DNA from: an uncultured Bacteroidales bacterium
GTDB taxonomy: Bacteria; Bacteroidota; Bacteroidia; Bacteroidales; UBA932
DNA: 41,446 bases
Reading direction: 5' to 3'
NCBI GenBank assembly: GCA_944326255.1
Contig: CALVDG010000022.1
Location: 1 to 41,446 of the forward strand
In this document: positions 1-8,202 of the stretch, in pieces
Layout: every line of letters starts with the position of its first letter
How positions within the stretch are numbered: the stretch's first letter is position 1
Notes under the pieces: generated by a model
Told to the model about the DNA's origin: nothing
Databases searched by the model: none
The model's input: only the letters and a program-made list of their open reading frames with translations
Position numbers and translations under genes: made by a program

Positions 1-524
1 TGCTTATGAAACGGCATCAACGTATCGCTCCATTGTTTGCTGATGAATTTTGGGGTACGCATTGACGAAGTCAGGAGGGCATCGTAGATGTATTTCAGCG
101 CATTGTGGTACAGGCCCTTTTTGTAGTAAAGTCTGGCCAGGCAGTACTTCGTGTCGGCAATCTTGTCCAGACTGTCCAGTGCGGTGTATATTCTGAGGGA
201 CTGTTCGCGGTACTGTATAGCCTTGGAAAACAGAAACTTCTCGTTCTCATACCAGTCAGCCAGCTCCGTGTTCATCACGGCCAGGGCAGTGTTTGCGGCA
301 GCAGAATCAAGCCCCGAGAGGAATATCCCGGCGCATCTCATCTTCTTACTGTAGTCATCCTCATTGCAGTACAGGGAATAGATTGTCATATCGGCCCCCT
401 TGATTGCGGACAACTGCTCCCGTATGCCGTCTTCCCCCTCTTCCTTAGAAACTGCGGACGGTGCTGCCACGGTCTCCAGCAGGACCAGCAGGGCTGTAAT
501 CAGGATATATCGGTGCAACTTCAT
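1..524 (-). CDS. Partial secreted TPR protein (N-terminus only, runs off left edge)
   Basis: The reading frame is open from an ATG at 524 (or an in-frame ATG at 530) to the first base of the window, giving about 174 residues with no stop. The N-terminus, MKLHRYILITALLVLL, is a signal peptide or signal anchor. Residues about 75-150 look like tetratricopeptide helices, for example KAIQYREQSLRIYTALDSL followed by a helix with LARLYYKKGLYHNALKYI. In Bacteroidota such an N-terminus usually continues into a transmembrane segment and an AraC or LuxR output domain, or a histidine kinase, as in the full-length regulator at 31286-32950. That C-terminal part lies outside the window, so the output domain is unknown. 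A TAnnTTTG box lies at 568-575. Confidence 0.75.
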   Translation of the reverse strand, partial: MKLHRYILITALLVLLETVAAPSAVSKEEGEDGIREQLSAIKGADMTIYSLYCNEDDYSKKMRCAGIFLSGLDSAAANTALAVMNTELADWYENEKFLFSKAIQYREQSLRIYTALDSLDKIADTKYCLARLYYKKGLYHNALKYIYDALLTSSMRTPKFISKQWSDTLMPFHK

Positions 525-567
525 GGTCATATCATAAGTGTCCGGCATTTGCATTTCTCCAGAGCCG

Positions 568-575
568 CAAAGTTA
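568..575 (-). promoter_or_regulatory. Bacteroidota-type -7 box (TAACTTTG)
   Basis: On the minus strand this reads TAACTTTG, a full match to TAnnTTTG. It lies about 45 bp upstream of the start of the partial TPR gene. No clear -33 TTTG is present. Confidence 0.5.
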
Positions 576-595
576 TAATAAAATACATTTGCCGA

Positions 596-633
596 AACAA
601 AAAGGGCGGACCCGCCGAAACGGTTCCGCCCTA
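596..633 (-). terminator. Intrinsic terminator of the hydrogenase operon
   Basis: On the minus strand AGGGCGGA pairs with TCCGCCCT around an inner GC-rich stem and loop, followed directly by TTTTTG. It begins about 25 bp after the stop of the last hydrogenase gene, so it should end the long operon and insulate the TPR gene downstream. Confidence 0.8.
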
Positions 634-658
634 TCCTGTCTCCTTATGTGTCAAAACG

Positions 659-1135
659 TCATTCGTACTGGGCGAGGATACCCTTGATCTGCTTGGGCTC
701 CAGACGGCCGTAGACCTTCTCGTCCACCAGCATCACGGGTGCCAGACCACAGGCGCCCACGCAGCGCAGGCACTCCAGGGAGAACTTCCCGTCGGGGGTG
801 ACTCCGCCCACGTCGATCTTGAGCTCTTTCTTGAGCTCTTCCAGTACGCCCTCGGCTCCACGCACATAGCAGGCCGTACCCATACACACAGATATGGAGT
901 GGCGGCCCTTGGGCTGCATGGTGAAGAAGGAGTAGAATGTAACGACTCCATAGACCTTGGCCACAGGAATGTGCAGATTGCGGGCAATCTCGCGCTGCAC
1001 CTCCTCCGGCAGATAGCCGAAGTGACCCTGGCACTTATGCAGGACGTTGATCAGCTCACCGGGAGCGTTGCCGAACTCCGCGCAGATCTCGGCGATCTTG
1101 TCCTTCTGACATTTGTTCAATTCTATCTTATCCAT
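659..1135 (-). CDS. hydC: NADH-linked [FeFe] hydrogenase, NuoE-like [2Fe-2S] subunit (HydC/HndA)
   Basis: This 158-residue protein is a NuoE-type thioredoxin-like ferredoxin. A helical N-terminus (residues 1-75, including GYLPEEVQREIA and VYGVVTFYSFF) precedes the [2Fe-2S] fold with cysteines at about 84, 89, 125 and 129 in the CxxxxC...CxxxC pattern. In multimeric NAD(P)-linked hydrogenases this subunit passes electrons between the NuoF-like flavoprotein and the other clusters in the cytoplasm. It is the last gene of the operon, 18 bp after the catalytic subunit, and is followed by a strong terminator. Length is normal for the family. The symbol follows HydABC naming; it corresponds to HndA in the Desulfovibrio scheme. 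Confidence 0.93.
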   Translation of the reverse strand: MDKIELNKCQKDKIAEICAEFGNAPGELINVLHKCQGHFGYLPEEVQREIARNLHIPVAKVYGVVTFYSFFTMQPKGRHSISVCMGTACYVRGAEGVLEELKKELKIDVGGVTPDGKFSLECLRCVGACGLAPVMLVDEKVYGRLEPKQIKGILAQYE

Positions 1136-1153
1136 ATATTGCTCTCCTTCTTG

Positions 1154-2914
1154 TTAATCGTGTTTGTCGAAATAATGTGTATGCAGCAGATGATGCGCTT
1201 TCTCGCTCATAGGATGACCGAGGAACTCCTCGTACAGCTTGATGATGTAGGGGTTCTCGTGCGACTTGCGGATCTTCTTGCCGGCATCCTCGCGGTAGAT
1301 GGCGTCCATACGGGCCTTGATGACACTGCTGTCCCCGTGATGGAAAGGCTGGCCGGCACCGCCTATGCAGCCGCCGGGACAGGCCATGATCTCGATAGCA
1401 TGGAAGTTGTACATGCCGGCACGCATACCGTCAAGCAGCTTGCGGGCATTGCCGAGAGTGTGCGCGATACCGATGTTGATGGGAGTACCGTTGAAGTCTA
1501 TCGTGGCATGACGGATGCCGTCAAGTCCTCTGAGTTCCTTGAAATCGATACGGTCCAGCTTCTTGCCGGTGTATATCTCGTATGCTGTACGGACTGCGGC
1601 CTCGATCACACCTCCGGTCGCGCCGAAGATGACAGCGGCTCCGGTGGACTCGCCCAGCGGAGCGTCAAACTCCTCGTCGGGCAGCGACAGGAAGTCAATG
1701 TTGGCCGACTTGATCAGCGAGGCCAGCTCGCGGGTGGAGATGGAGAAATCCACGTCCGGATTGCCGTCCACCTTGAACTCGTCTCTCTGGCACTCGTATT
1801 TCTTGGCCAGACAGGGCATTACGGACACTACCACGAGATCCTTGCGGTCCACCCCTATCTTCTCGGCGAAATATGTCTTGGCTATGGCTCCGAACATCTG
1901 CTGAGGAGACTTGGCGGACGAAGGCACGTCCAGCATATCGGGATAGTTGTGCTCGAAGAAATTGACCCATGCAGGGCAGCACGAAGTCAGGATGGGCAGC
2001 TTGACTGTCTTGTCGCCTCCGAGGAAACGTCCCAGACGGTCCAGCAGCTCGGTACCCTCCTCCATGATGGTGAGGTCGGCGGCGAAGTCAGTGTCGAAGA
2101 CCTCGTCAAAGCCCAGTCTGCGCAGGGCGGCCACCATCTTACCTGTCACTAAAGTTCCGGGTTCCATGCCGAACTCCTCACCGAGGGCGGCACGGACAGC
2201 CGGCGCTGTCTGTACGACCACTTTCTTGGTGGGATCCATCAAGGCCTGTATGATCCTGCCAGTGTGATCCACCTCAGTCAGGGCACCGGTAGGACATACC
2301 GCTACGCACTGACCGCAGAATGTACAGTTGCTGTCCACCAGCCTCTGCTCGAAGGCAGGAGCGACCACCGCCATGAATCCGCGGTTTACGGCACTCAGGG
2401 CACCCACGCTCTGCACGTCGTTGCACATGGTCTCGCAGCGGCGGCACATGACGCATTTGTCCATATCTCTTTTCAGGGAAGGCGATGTGTCTTTCTTGTA
2501 TGTGGAGACCGCCGCATTCTCTACAGAATGTATCTCCCTGATACCCAGACGGGCTGCAAGGTCCTGAAGCTCGCACCTGCCGTTCTTGGGACAGACGAGG
2601 CAGTCCTTGGGATGATCCGAAAGGATCAGTTCCAGCACTGTCCTGCGCGCGTTGATGACTCTCATGGTGTGAGTATGCACCACCATGCCGGGGGTACATA
2701 CCGTAGAGCAGGAAGGAGCCAGGTTCCTGCGTCCCTCTACCTCCACCACGCAGATGCGGCAGCCGCCGGGACGGTTCTCTACTCCGAGGTTGTCCAGTTT
2801 CATATAGCAGAGAGCCGGAATATCTATCCCCATCTGCTTGGCAGCCTGGAAGATAGTCGTTCCCTTCTCAACCTCGATCTCTCTATTGTCTATTGTAAGT
2901 TTAATTGTATCCAT
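1154..2914 (-). CDS. hydA: [FeFe] hydrogenase catalytic subunit (HydA/HndD)
   Basis: This 586-residue subunit makes or oxidises H2 at the H-cluster. The order is: N-terminal [2Fe-2S] domain (Cys36, 52, 55, 69); His-ligated [4Fe-4S] (His101, Cys105, 108, 114); a two-cluster ferredoxin domain (Cys154/157/160/164 and 197/200/203/207); then the H domain. All three signatures are intact: TSCCPAW (Cys312, 313), MPCLAKKYE (Cys368, Glu374) and the ACPGGC motif (Cys512, 516). The proton-relay cysteine and glutamate are both present, so the enzyme should be active. Residues 534-586 form the small-subunit-like C-terminus. The modular layout and the NuoE/NuoF neighbours indicate a trimeric, probably ferredoxin/NADH bifurcating enzyme; bifurcation itself is inferred. 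Confidence 0.95.
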   Translation of the reverse strand: MDTIKLTIDNREIEVEKGTTIFQAAKQMGIDIPALCYMKLDNLGVENRPGGCRICVVEVEGRRNLAPSCSTVCTPGMVVHTHTMRVINARRTVLELILSDHPKDCLVCPKNGRCELQDLAARLGIREIHSVENAAVSTYKKDTSPSLKRDMDKCVMCRRCETMCNDVQSVGALSAVNRGFMAVVAPAFEQRLVDSNCTFCGQCVAVCPTGALTEVDHTGRIIQALMDPTKKVVVQTAPAVRAALGEEFGMEPGTLVTGKMVAALRRLGFDEVFDTDFAADLTIMEEGTELLDRLGRFLGGDKTVKLPILTSCCPAWVNFFEHNYPDMLDVPSSAKSPQQMFGAIAKTYFAEKIGVDRKDLVVVSVMPCLAKKYECQRDEFKVDGNPDVDFSISTRELASLIKSANIDFLSLPDEEFDAPLGESTGAAVIFGATGGVIEAAVRTAYEIYTGKKLDRIDFKELRGLDGIRHATIDFNGTPINIGIAHTLGNARKLLDGMRAGMYNFHAIEIMACPGGCIGGAGQPFHHGDSSVIKARMDAIYREDAGKKIRKSHENPYIIKLYEEFLGHPMSEKAHHLLHTHYFDKHD

Positions 2915-2925
2915 CTCAGTTACGA

Positions 2926-4716
2926 TTATTGAACGATTACCGCATTGAATTTACATTTGTCGAAGCATGCGCCGCAGCGTATACACTTCTCCGTGTCGAT
3001 GACATGGGCCTGCTTGACCTCACCCTTGATCGCTCCGGCGGGACATGCCCTCGCACAGGCGGTACAGCCCTTGCAGCGGTCAGGATCGATAGCGTACACT
3101 CTCAGGGCACGGCACTTATGGGCCGGACATCTCTTGTCCACGATGTGGGCCACATACTCATCGTAGAAGTTGTCGAGAGTGGATAGCACGGGATTGGGCG
3201 AGGTCTGTCCGAGACCGCAGAGAGCGGTGTCCTTGATGACCTTGCTGAGGTTCTTGAGGTAATCCAGATCCTCCATCGTACCCTTGCCTTTGGTAATCTT
3301 GTCGAGAATCTCCTCCAGACGCTTGTTGCCGATACGGCAGGGAGCGCACTTTCCGCAGGACTCATCGACGGTGAACTGAAGATAGAACTTGGCCACGGAG
3401 ACCATGCAGTCATCCTCGTCCATGACGATCATACCTCCCGAGCCCATCATCGAGCCGGCGGCGGTAAGATTGTCGTAATCTATAGGTGTGTCGAGATGTT
3501 TCTTGGTCAGACAGCCGCCCGAGGGGCCTCCTGTCTGGACGGCCTTGAACTCCTTGCCGCCCTTGATGCCGCCTCCGATGTCGTAGATGACCTCGCGCAG
3601 GGTCGTCCCCATAGGCACCTCGATAAGACCCACGTTGTTGATCTTGCCGGCCAGGGCAAATACCTTGGTACCCTTTGACTTCTCGGTACCGATGGACGCA
3701 AACCACTCGGGTCCCTTGAGGAAGATCACGGGGATGTTGGCGAAGGTCTCGACGTTGTTGACATTGGTAGGCTTGCCGAGATAACCGCTCTCCGCCGGGA
3801 AAGGAGGCTTCACTGTAGGCTCGCCCCTCTTGCCCTCCATGGAGTGAATCAGGGCTGTCTCCTCACCGCAGACGAACGCACCGGCCCCATAGCGTATCTC
3901 GATGTCGAAATTGAATCCCGAGCCGAGGATGTCGTCTCCGAGCAGACCGTAGTCGCGGGCCTGCCTCATGGCTATCTGGAGACGCTTCACCGCCAGAGGG
4001 TACTCGGCGCGGATATACACCAGACCCTTGGATGCACCGATACAGTAACCGCAGATGGCCATGGCCTCTATCACCGAGTTGGGGTCACTCTCCAGGATGG
4101 AGCGGTCCATGAATGCTCCGGGGTCACCCTCGTCGGCGTTGCAGACCACGTATTTCTCCGGGCCGGGACTCTTGGAGGCGATCTCCCACTTCAGACCGGT
4201 GGGGAATCCTCCGCCGCCGCGTCCTCTCAGACCGGACTTCTTGACTGTCTCTATGGCCTCCTGGGGAGTACCCTGAAGCACCTTTGCCAGAGCCTCGTAT
4301 CCGTCACGGGCTATGTATTCGTCTATGTTCTCGGGATTGATGAATCCGCAGTTACGCAAAGCGATACGGAGCTGCTTCTGATAGAAGCCCATATGCTTCG
4401 AGTCGCTGATATGCTTTTTGGTGTCGGGATCCTCGTAGAGCAGGCGGGTCACCTTACGGCCCTTTACCACATGCTCCTTGACGATCTCCTCGGCATCCTC
4501 AGGCTTCACATTGGTGTAGAATGTATTGTCAGGTATGACCTTGACGATGGGACCCTGCTCGCAGAAACCGAAACAGCCGGTCACCACCACCTGGACATCG
4601 TTGTCCATACCGGCGGCGGCTATCTCCTCTCTCAGTCTCTCCACGATCCTCACGCTCTCGGACGCACGGCAGCCCGTACCTCCGCAGCACAGTAAACTCA
4701 TCTTGTAGTTCGGCAT
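2926..4716 (-). CDS. hydB: NADH-linked [FeFe] hydrogenase, NuoF-like flavoprotein subunit (HydB/HndC)
   Basis: This 596-residue protein is the NAD(P)H- and FMN-binding subunit. An N-terminal thioredoxin-like [2Fe-2S] region (Cys10/11/16, Cys48, Cys52) is followed by the NuoF core with the glycine-rich nucleotide site GRGGGGFPTG (165-174) and the FMN-site NADEGDPGAF (193-202). Next come the SLBB region, the NuoF [4Fe-4S] motif ESCGKCAPC (Cys454/457/460, with Cys500) and a C-terminal ferredoxin with two clusters (Cys548/551/554/558 and 578/581/584/588). The extra C-terminal clusters are typical of HydB/HndC rather than respiratory NuoF. It lies 11 bp upstream of the catalytic subunit and 6 bp after the HndB-like gene, so all are co-transcribed. 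Confidence 0.95.
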   Translation of the reverse strand: MPNYKMSLLCCGGTGCRASESVRIVERLREEIAAAGMDNDVQVVVTGCFGFCEQGPIVKVIPDNTFYTNVKPEDAEEIVKEHVVKGRKVTRLLYEDPDTKKHISDSKHMGFYQKQLRIALRNCGFINPENIDEYIARDGYEALAKVLQGTPQEAIETVKKSGLRGRGGGGFPTGLKWEIASKSPGPEKYVVCNADEGDPGAFMDRSILESDPNSVIEAMAICGYCIGASKGLVYIRAEYPLAVKRLQIAMRQARDYGLLGDDILGSGFNFDIEIRYGAGAFVCGEETALIHSMEGKRGEPTVKPPFPAESGYLGKPTNVNNVETFANIPVIFLKGPEWFASIGTEKSKGTKVFALAGKINNVGLIEVPMGTTLREVIYDIGGGIKGGKEFKAVQTGGPSGGCLTKKHLDTPIDYDNLTAAGSMMGSGGMIVMDEDDCMVSVAKFYLQFTVDESCGKCAPCRIGNKRLEEILDKITKGKGTMEDLDYLKNLSKVIKDTALCGLGQTSPNPVLSTLDNFYDEYVAHIVDKRCPAHKCRALRVYAIDPDRCKGCTACARACPAGAIKGEVKQAHVIDTEKCIRCGACFDKCKFNAVIVQ

Positions 4717-4722
4717 GGCAGA

Positions 4723-5124
4723 CTAGATTTTTTCCTGGATTGTTTGATAATTGACCGGAAGGATACCGTCGACAAGCTCGCCGTGAAGCACATACTTGTC
4801 AATGATCTCCATGGCCTTGTCGGCATTGACATGGCCGAATACGACCGGATCCTCTCCGGGACGCTTTACCTCGATAGTCGGCTCGGCATAGCAGTAACCC
4901 ATGCATCCGCCCTGTGTTACGATTACGGGTAGTTTTTCTCTCTCAACCCGATCTATGATGGAATTCATCACGGCACGCGCTCCTGCGGCGATACCGCATG
5001 TGGCCATGGCTACGCGGATCTGGACCAGTTTGTCGGGATTGTTGCTCTTCTCCCGGATGTCCATCTCGCTCTCGAGTCTGGCCTTCATTTGACGAAGTTC
5101 GTCAAGAGACTTAATCTTACTCAT
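4723..5124 (-). CDS. Thioredoxin-like [2Fe-2S] ferredoxin, HndB-like
   Basis: This 133-residue protein has a short helical N-terminus and a thioredoxin-like ferredoxin fold. It carries the ATCGIAAGAR motif (Cys43) and the GGCMGYC motif (Cys74, Cys78). Only three clear ligand cysteines are visible, as I recall for the stand-alone (2Fe-2S) ferredoxin family that includes HndB of Desulfovibrio NADP-reducing hydrogenase. It probably serves as a small electron carrier or extra subunit of the hydrogenase. It sits 6 bp upstream of the flavoprotein gene. The 55-bp AT-rich gap upstream of it is the largest in the operon and could carry an internal promoter, with only a near-match to the -7 consensus. 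Confidence 0.85.
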   Translation of the reverse strand: MSKIKSLDELRQMKARLESEMDIREKSNNPDKLVQIRVAMATCGIAAGARAVMNSIIDRVEREKLPVIVTQGGCMGYCYAEPTIEVKRPGEDPVVFGHVNADKAMEIIDKYVLHGELVDGILPVNYQTIQEKI

Positions 5125-5179
5125 AAGGTTCGGTTAATATTATAATGTAGTGTTGATTATGCAAATTTTATGAAAATAT

Positions 5180-5725
5180 TTAACAATTCCTAATCTCCCG
5201 CATATTATCTTTAATCATTTCTTCCAAATTTCTAATAATTGTTAAATCTTTCAAAGCATCGTCGCCGAGGATTTCCCTGACATCCACCGTGTCGAAGAGA
5301 TACTCATCCCCGTTGTAGCGGTATGTAAATAGAAAATCCAGAGCCGGGTTGGAGGAGACCAGCAGCATCAGGGCGTTGGCCACATCCCCGAGAGGAGGCC
5401 GGTCTATGTTGGAATATCCGAATACGGCCGTCACCTCCGTGCCCTTTCCCGGCTCCGACTCTATCCGCACGTCTCCCCCGCTCTGCCTGGCGGAGTCCAT
5501 CAGCAGAGGTATGCCCATGCCGACTTTCCGGGTAGTGCGGGAAGTGAAGAATGGATCGGACAGACGGCTGACCTGCTCCGAAGTCATCCCCTTGCCGTTG
5601 TCGCCGATCACGATGGTCAGCAGGTCGGCCCCGGGAGCCTCGTCCACGGTCAGTGTCACCCGGGTCGCCCCGGCGCTTATCGAATTCTGGACTATATCCA
5701 GTATGTGCATTGACAGGTCGTTCAT
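5180..5725 (-). CDS. Stand-alone GHKL (histidine-kinase-like) ATPase
   Basis: This 181-residue protein is essentially a lone HATPase domain. It shows an N-box (IVQNSISAGA, Asn14), G1 box DNGKGM (42-47), G2-like GMGIPLL (69-75) and GKGT (93-96). There is no phospho-accepting His helix, sensor or receiver domain, so it cannot be a complete two-component kinase. The C-terminal 75 residues are unassigned. It lies in the accessory half of the hydrogenase operon, 12 bp after the PHP gene. A regulatory or ATP-dependent chaperone-like role for the hydrogenase is possible, but no substrate can be named. Confidence 0.8.
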   Translation of the reverse strand: MNDLSMHILDIVQNSISAGATRVTLTVDEAPGADLLTIVIGDNGKGMTSEQVSRLSDPFFTSRTTRKVGMGIPLLMDSARQSGGDVRIESEPGKGTEVTAVFGYSNIDRPPLGDVANALMLLVSSNPALDFLFTYRYNGDEYLFDTVDVREILGDDALKDLTIIRNLEEMIKDNMREIRNC

Positions 5726-5737
5726 ACAGGTGTCGGT

Positions 5738-6484
5738 TTATTGAAGTGAGACGCTCCGGCCATCCTCCCCGTGAAGAGCCTTGCGGATCTCAGCGAAGGA
5801 ACGGCAGGGCATATTGAAATATGTGACGGCACGGCAGTAATCTTCGGGGTAATGGGCATCCGACGAGCGGATAAATGACGGACCGAGCTTCCGCAGGTAG
5901 CGGTTGCGCTCCAGCAGCTGCTCCAGGTCGCAGCGGACAGAAATCTCCAGGGCATCGTACTGCAGGTCCGGAGGAATGAAGCCCAGCTGCGAGATGACCG
6001 AGTTCTGCGGCTTGTCAATATGGGCCGGGATAAACAATCCCCCTATGGACGAGACAAATGCCGCCACCTCGTCTATGCCTTTGTCCAGAGCCGATATCAG
6101 AAGATACGGAGCTTCGTAGATTACCTCCTCGTCAGCATTGACAGCCAGCTGATACCCGAACATCTCCTCGTCGTTCGGCACCTGAGGCAGATTGTCGTCC
6201 AGGAACCGCTGCAGGGCGTCCAGGCTCTCCTCCGAATCAGCGAATGCCAGACAGTGCGCCTCCTCCCTGGTGGTTATCTCCGCACCGCAGAGGACATACG
6301 GCTCACCGTCTCCGACCATTCGGCGTATCTCCCTGGCCTGGACCGTAGTATTATGGTCGGTGACACCTATTATATCATAGCCTTTTCTCAGGGCCGTCTC
6401 CACTATGAACGAGGGCACCATCCCGATATCCCCGCAGGGAGACAGGAAGGTATGCGTGTGAAGATCAGCCCTGAACCGGTTCAT
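5738..6484 (-). CDS. PHP-domain metal-dependent phosphoesterase
   Basis: This 248-residue protein has the four PHP motifs: DLHTHT (7-12), VTDHN (41-45), GAEITT with His77 (67-77), and C-terminal PAHID (153-157) and SSDAHYP (207-213). These metal-binding residues suggest a trinuclear-metal phosphoesterase of the TrpH/YciV kind, acting on a nucleotide or small phosphate ester in the cytoplasm. It is 4 bp downstream of a DRTGG gene and 12 bp upstream of a GHKL ATPase inside the hydrogenase operon. PHP proteins are, to my knowledge, found beside HydABC genes in Firmicutes and Thermotoga, but the substrate is unknown. The shift from biosynthetic phosphatase to hydrogenase accessory is inferred from context. 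Confidence 0.85.
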   Translation of the reverse strand: MNRFRADLHTHTFLSPCGDIGMVPSFIVETALRKGYDIIGVTDHNTTVQAREIRRMVGDGEPYVLCGAEITTREEAHCLAFADSEESLDALQRFLDDNLPQVPNDEEMFGYQLAVNADEEVIYEAPYLLISALDKGIDEVAAFVSSIGGLFIPAHIDKPQNSVISQLGFIPPDLQYDALEISVRCDLEQLLERNRYLRKLGPSFIRSSDAHYPEDYCRAVTYFNMPCRSFAEIRKALHGEDGRSVSLQ

Positions 6485-6488
6485 CGGC

Positions 6489-6824
6489 TCAGTGGTTGAG
6501 AAGATTGTATATCCTGCCGGCCAGTTCGAAAGTCTGCTCGCCGGAGCCTAGAATCGGGATGCCTTCCTCGTCGGACACCTCCTTCGCATCGTCCTCGGGC
6601 TCAAATCCCTTGACGATAATCACCGCCGCCAGTTCCTTGAGTGTGGCGATGGCCATCACGTTCTTGTGAGTCTGGAGAGTCACCCATACGGAGCCATCCT
6701 TGGCGAAGCCCATCACGTCCGACAGCAGATCGGACACATATCCCCCGGACACCTCCCTGTCCAGGCCTTCCGCCCCGGAAAACACCCTGAGATTCAATTT
6801 TTCAGCTATTTCTCTTACTGTCAT
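6489..6824 (-). CDS. DRTGG-domain protein 2 (hydrogenase operon)
   Basis: This 111-residue protein matches the small DRTGG type: an N-terminal MTVREIAEKLNLRVFSG segment, a GGYVSDLLSDVMGFAKDG core, a VTLQTHKNVMAIATLKEL strand-helix and a C-terminal helix. DRTGG domains occur beside CBS domains and in phosphotransacetylase N-termini and are thought to bind small ligands or mediate regulation. It is the second DRTGG gene of the operon; the other is at 8615-8959, and the two align along their length (for example YVSDLLSDV against FASDLMSDV). It probably works with the GHKL ATPases and the degenerate hydrogenase encoded next to it. No catalytic residues are evident. Confidence 0.75.
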   Translation of the reverse strand: MTVREIAEKLNLRVFSGAEGLDREVSGGYVSDLLSDVMGFAKDGSVWVTLQTHKNVMAIATLKELAAVIIVKGFEPEDDAKEVSDEEGIPILGSGEQTFELAGRIYNLLNH

Positions 6825-6836
6825 GATTGTATACTG

Positions 6837-8192
6837 TTAATTATCTTTTTCCTTATTGATAAACCGGTCTTTTCCCCACACTTTCTCCATCAGATCTATG
6901 GCCTCGCCCACCAGCAGCGAGCCCTCCTTCTCAAAGCGGGCCTGCATGAAGATGCAGTTGTTGAGCGATGCGTCGTCCCGCACGATGTCAGCTGCCAGAG
7001 CCTCGCAGCTGGGGGCCCCGCAGGCCCCGCAGTCTATGTCCGGCAGTATCTTTCTCAGCATCCGGGCCGCCTCCATCTTCTTGATGGCCACATTGATGTC
7101 CTTATCGTACTTGACCATGGAGCGGGGCTCAACCGCATCCATCTTAATAGAAGCGGAGCAGAACTGCTTGTACTGTCCGGTAAGCGGGTGCGTGTCTTTT
7201 GCCGCCGCAGCCTCCGCCCTGAGATTGTCGGCCACCAGGAAGCGGTTGCCCTGCACCAGTATGCCGCCAGCGCAAGACTCATCGCAGCCACGGAGCTCCA
7301 GATAGTCTATCGGCTCCTCTATCTCCTCATCCTCCAGCTTCTCCAGAAAATCCATCACATTGGTCATCCCGTCTATCGCCAGAGCGCGGCCCTCTACCTG
7401 CGATGCCTCGCCCCCGGTCAGCGGCCAGCGCAGTCCCCTGGACGAGATGGCGTCATTGACTGCCTCCGTACCCTTGCCCTGCTCGGGATATTTCTTGTTC
7501 TTGAAGGCATGCAGTACCCGGTTGTAGACATAATCCATATTGATCACACCGTTGATGGGCGATTCGTATCCGCCCACGGGAGACTTCACAGCAGCTATCT
7601 TGGCGATGCACGGAGTCAGATAGAACACCCCCAGTTCCGACGGGTCTCCACCGCTGTTCTGCCATTTCTTGACATAATACTGGGCCGTAACCTCTATCGG
7701 CGGCAGAAGCAGCATGATGTGGTCGATAAGCGACGGGAAACGTACCTGTATAAGCCGGATGACTGCCGGACAGAACGACGATATCACCGGCTTGGCCGGA
7801 GCTCTCCGGACATAGGCGTTGATCTCCTCAACCAGCGTGTCGGCACTCTGTTCCACGGTGCATATCTCCGAGAAACCCATATCGCCCAGGATGTCGTTTA
7901 TGACCCCGGGCGGGACTTTCTTCTCGAACTGGGCGTAAAATACGGCCGGGACTAGCAGCACCCGGTATTTATAGGAGAGGATATCGTCCAGGTCGTCATC
8001 CACTACCCTGATCGCCCTGCTGGGGCAGACTCTGAAACACCTGCCGCAGTCGATACACCATTCGGCGTACAGGAGCGCCTTGCCGCCGGAGACTCTCAGC
8101 GCCTCGGTCGGACACACCTTTATACAATGCGAGCAGCCGATACAGAAATCATCCTGTATCTCCAGGGCCTTATGAAAAGTATCGTGTTCCAT
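6837..8192 (-). CDS. Degenerate [FeFe]-hydrogenase-like iron-sulfur protein (sensory/group D-like)
   Basis: This 451-residue protein starts with a two-cluster ferredoxin domain (Cys17/20/23/27 and 46/49/52/56). A hydrogenase large-subunit-like domain follows in which the H-cluster motifs are altered. The first is SSFCPAV (Cys141 kept, the proton-relay Cys replaced by Phe140). The second is TPCIAK (Cys195 and Lys198 kept, the later Glu replaced by Ala). The third is GCDESC (Cys303, Cys307 kept). The C-terminus has an extra [4Fe-4S] FeS domain with Cys388, 391, 396 and 413. The four cluster-ligand cysteines remain but both relay residues are lost. H2 turnover should therefore be weak or absent and a sensing or electron-transfer role is more likely. 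It lies between a GHKL ATPase and a DRTGG gene. Confidence 0.85.
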   Translation of the reverse strand: MEHDTFHKALEIQDDFCIGCSHCIKVCPTEALRVSGGKALLYAEWCIDCGRCFRVCPSRAIRVVDDDLDDILSYKYRVLLVPAVFYAQFEKKVPPGVINDILGDMGFSEICTVEQSADTLVEEINAYVRRAPAKPVISSFCPAVIRLIQVRFPSLIDHIMLLLPPIEVTAQYYVKKWQNSGGDPSELGVFYLTPCIAKIAAVKSPVGGYESPINGVINMDYVYNRVLHAFKNKKYPEQGKGTEAVNDAISSRGLRWPLTGGEASQVEGRALAIDGMTNVMDFLEKLEDEEIEEPIDYLELRGCDESCAGGILVQGNRFLVADNLRAEAAAAKDTHPLTGQYKQFCSASIKMDAVEPRSMVKYDKDINVAIKKMEAARMLRKILPDIDCGACGAPSCEALAADIVRDDASLNNCIFMQARFEKEGSLLVGEAIDLMEKVWGKDRFINKEKDN

Positions 8193-8202
8193 ATCCGGGA
8201 TG

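Noticed and set aside
899..2152. Long plus-strand frame of 417 codons opposite the hydrogenase catalytic gene
   Set aside because: It is antisense to a gene with complete cluster motifs and shows no recognisable domain; GC-rich DNA produces such frames.
6666..7955. Plus-strand frame of 429 codons opposite the hydrogenase-like gene
   Set aside because: Antisense to a conserved iron-sulfur protein with intact cysteine patterns; no family match.
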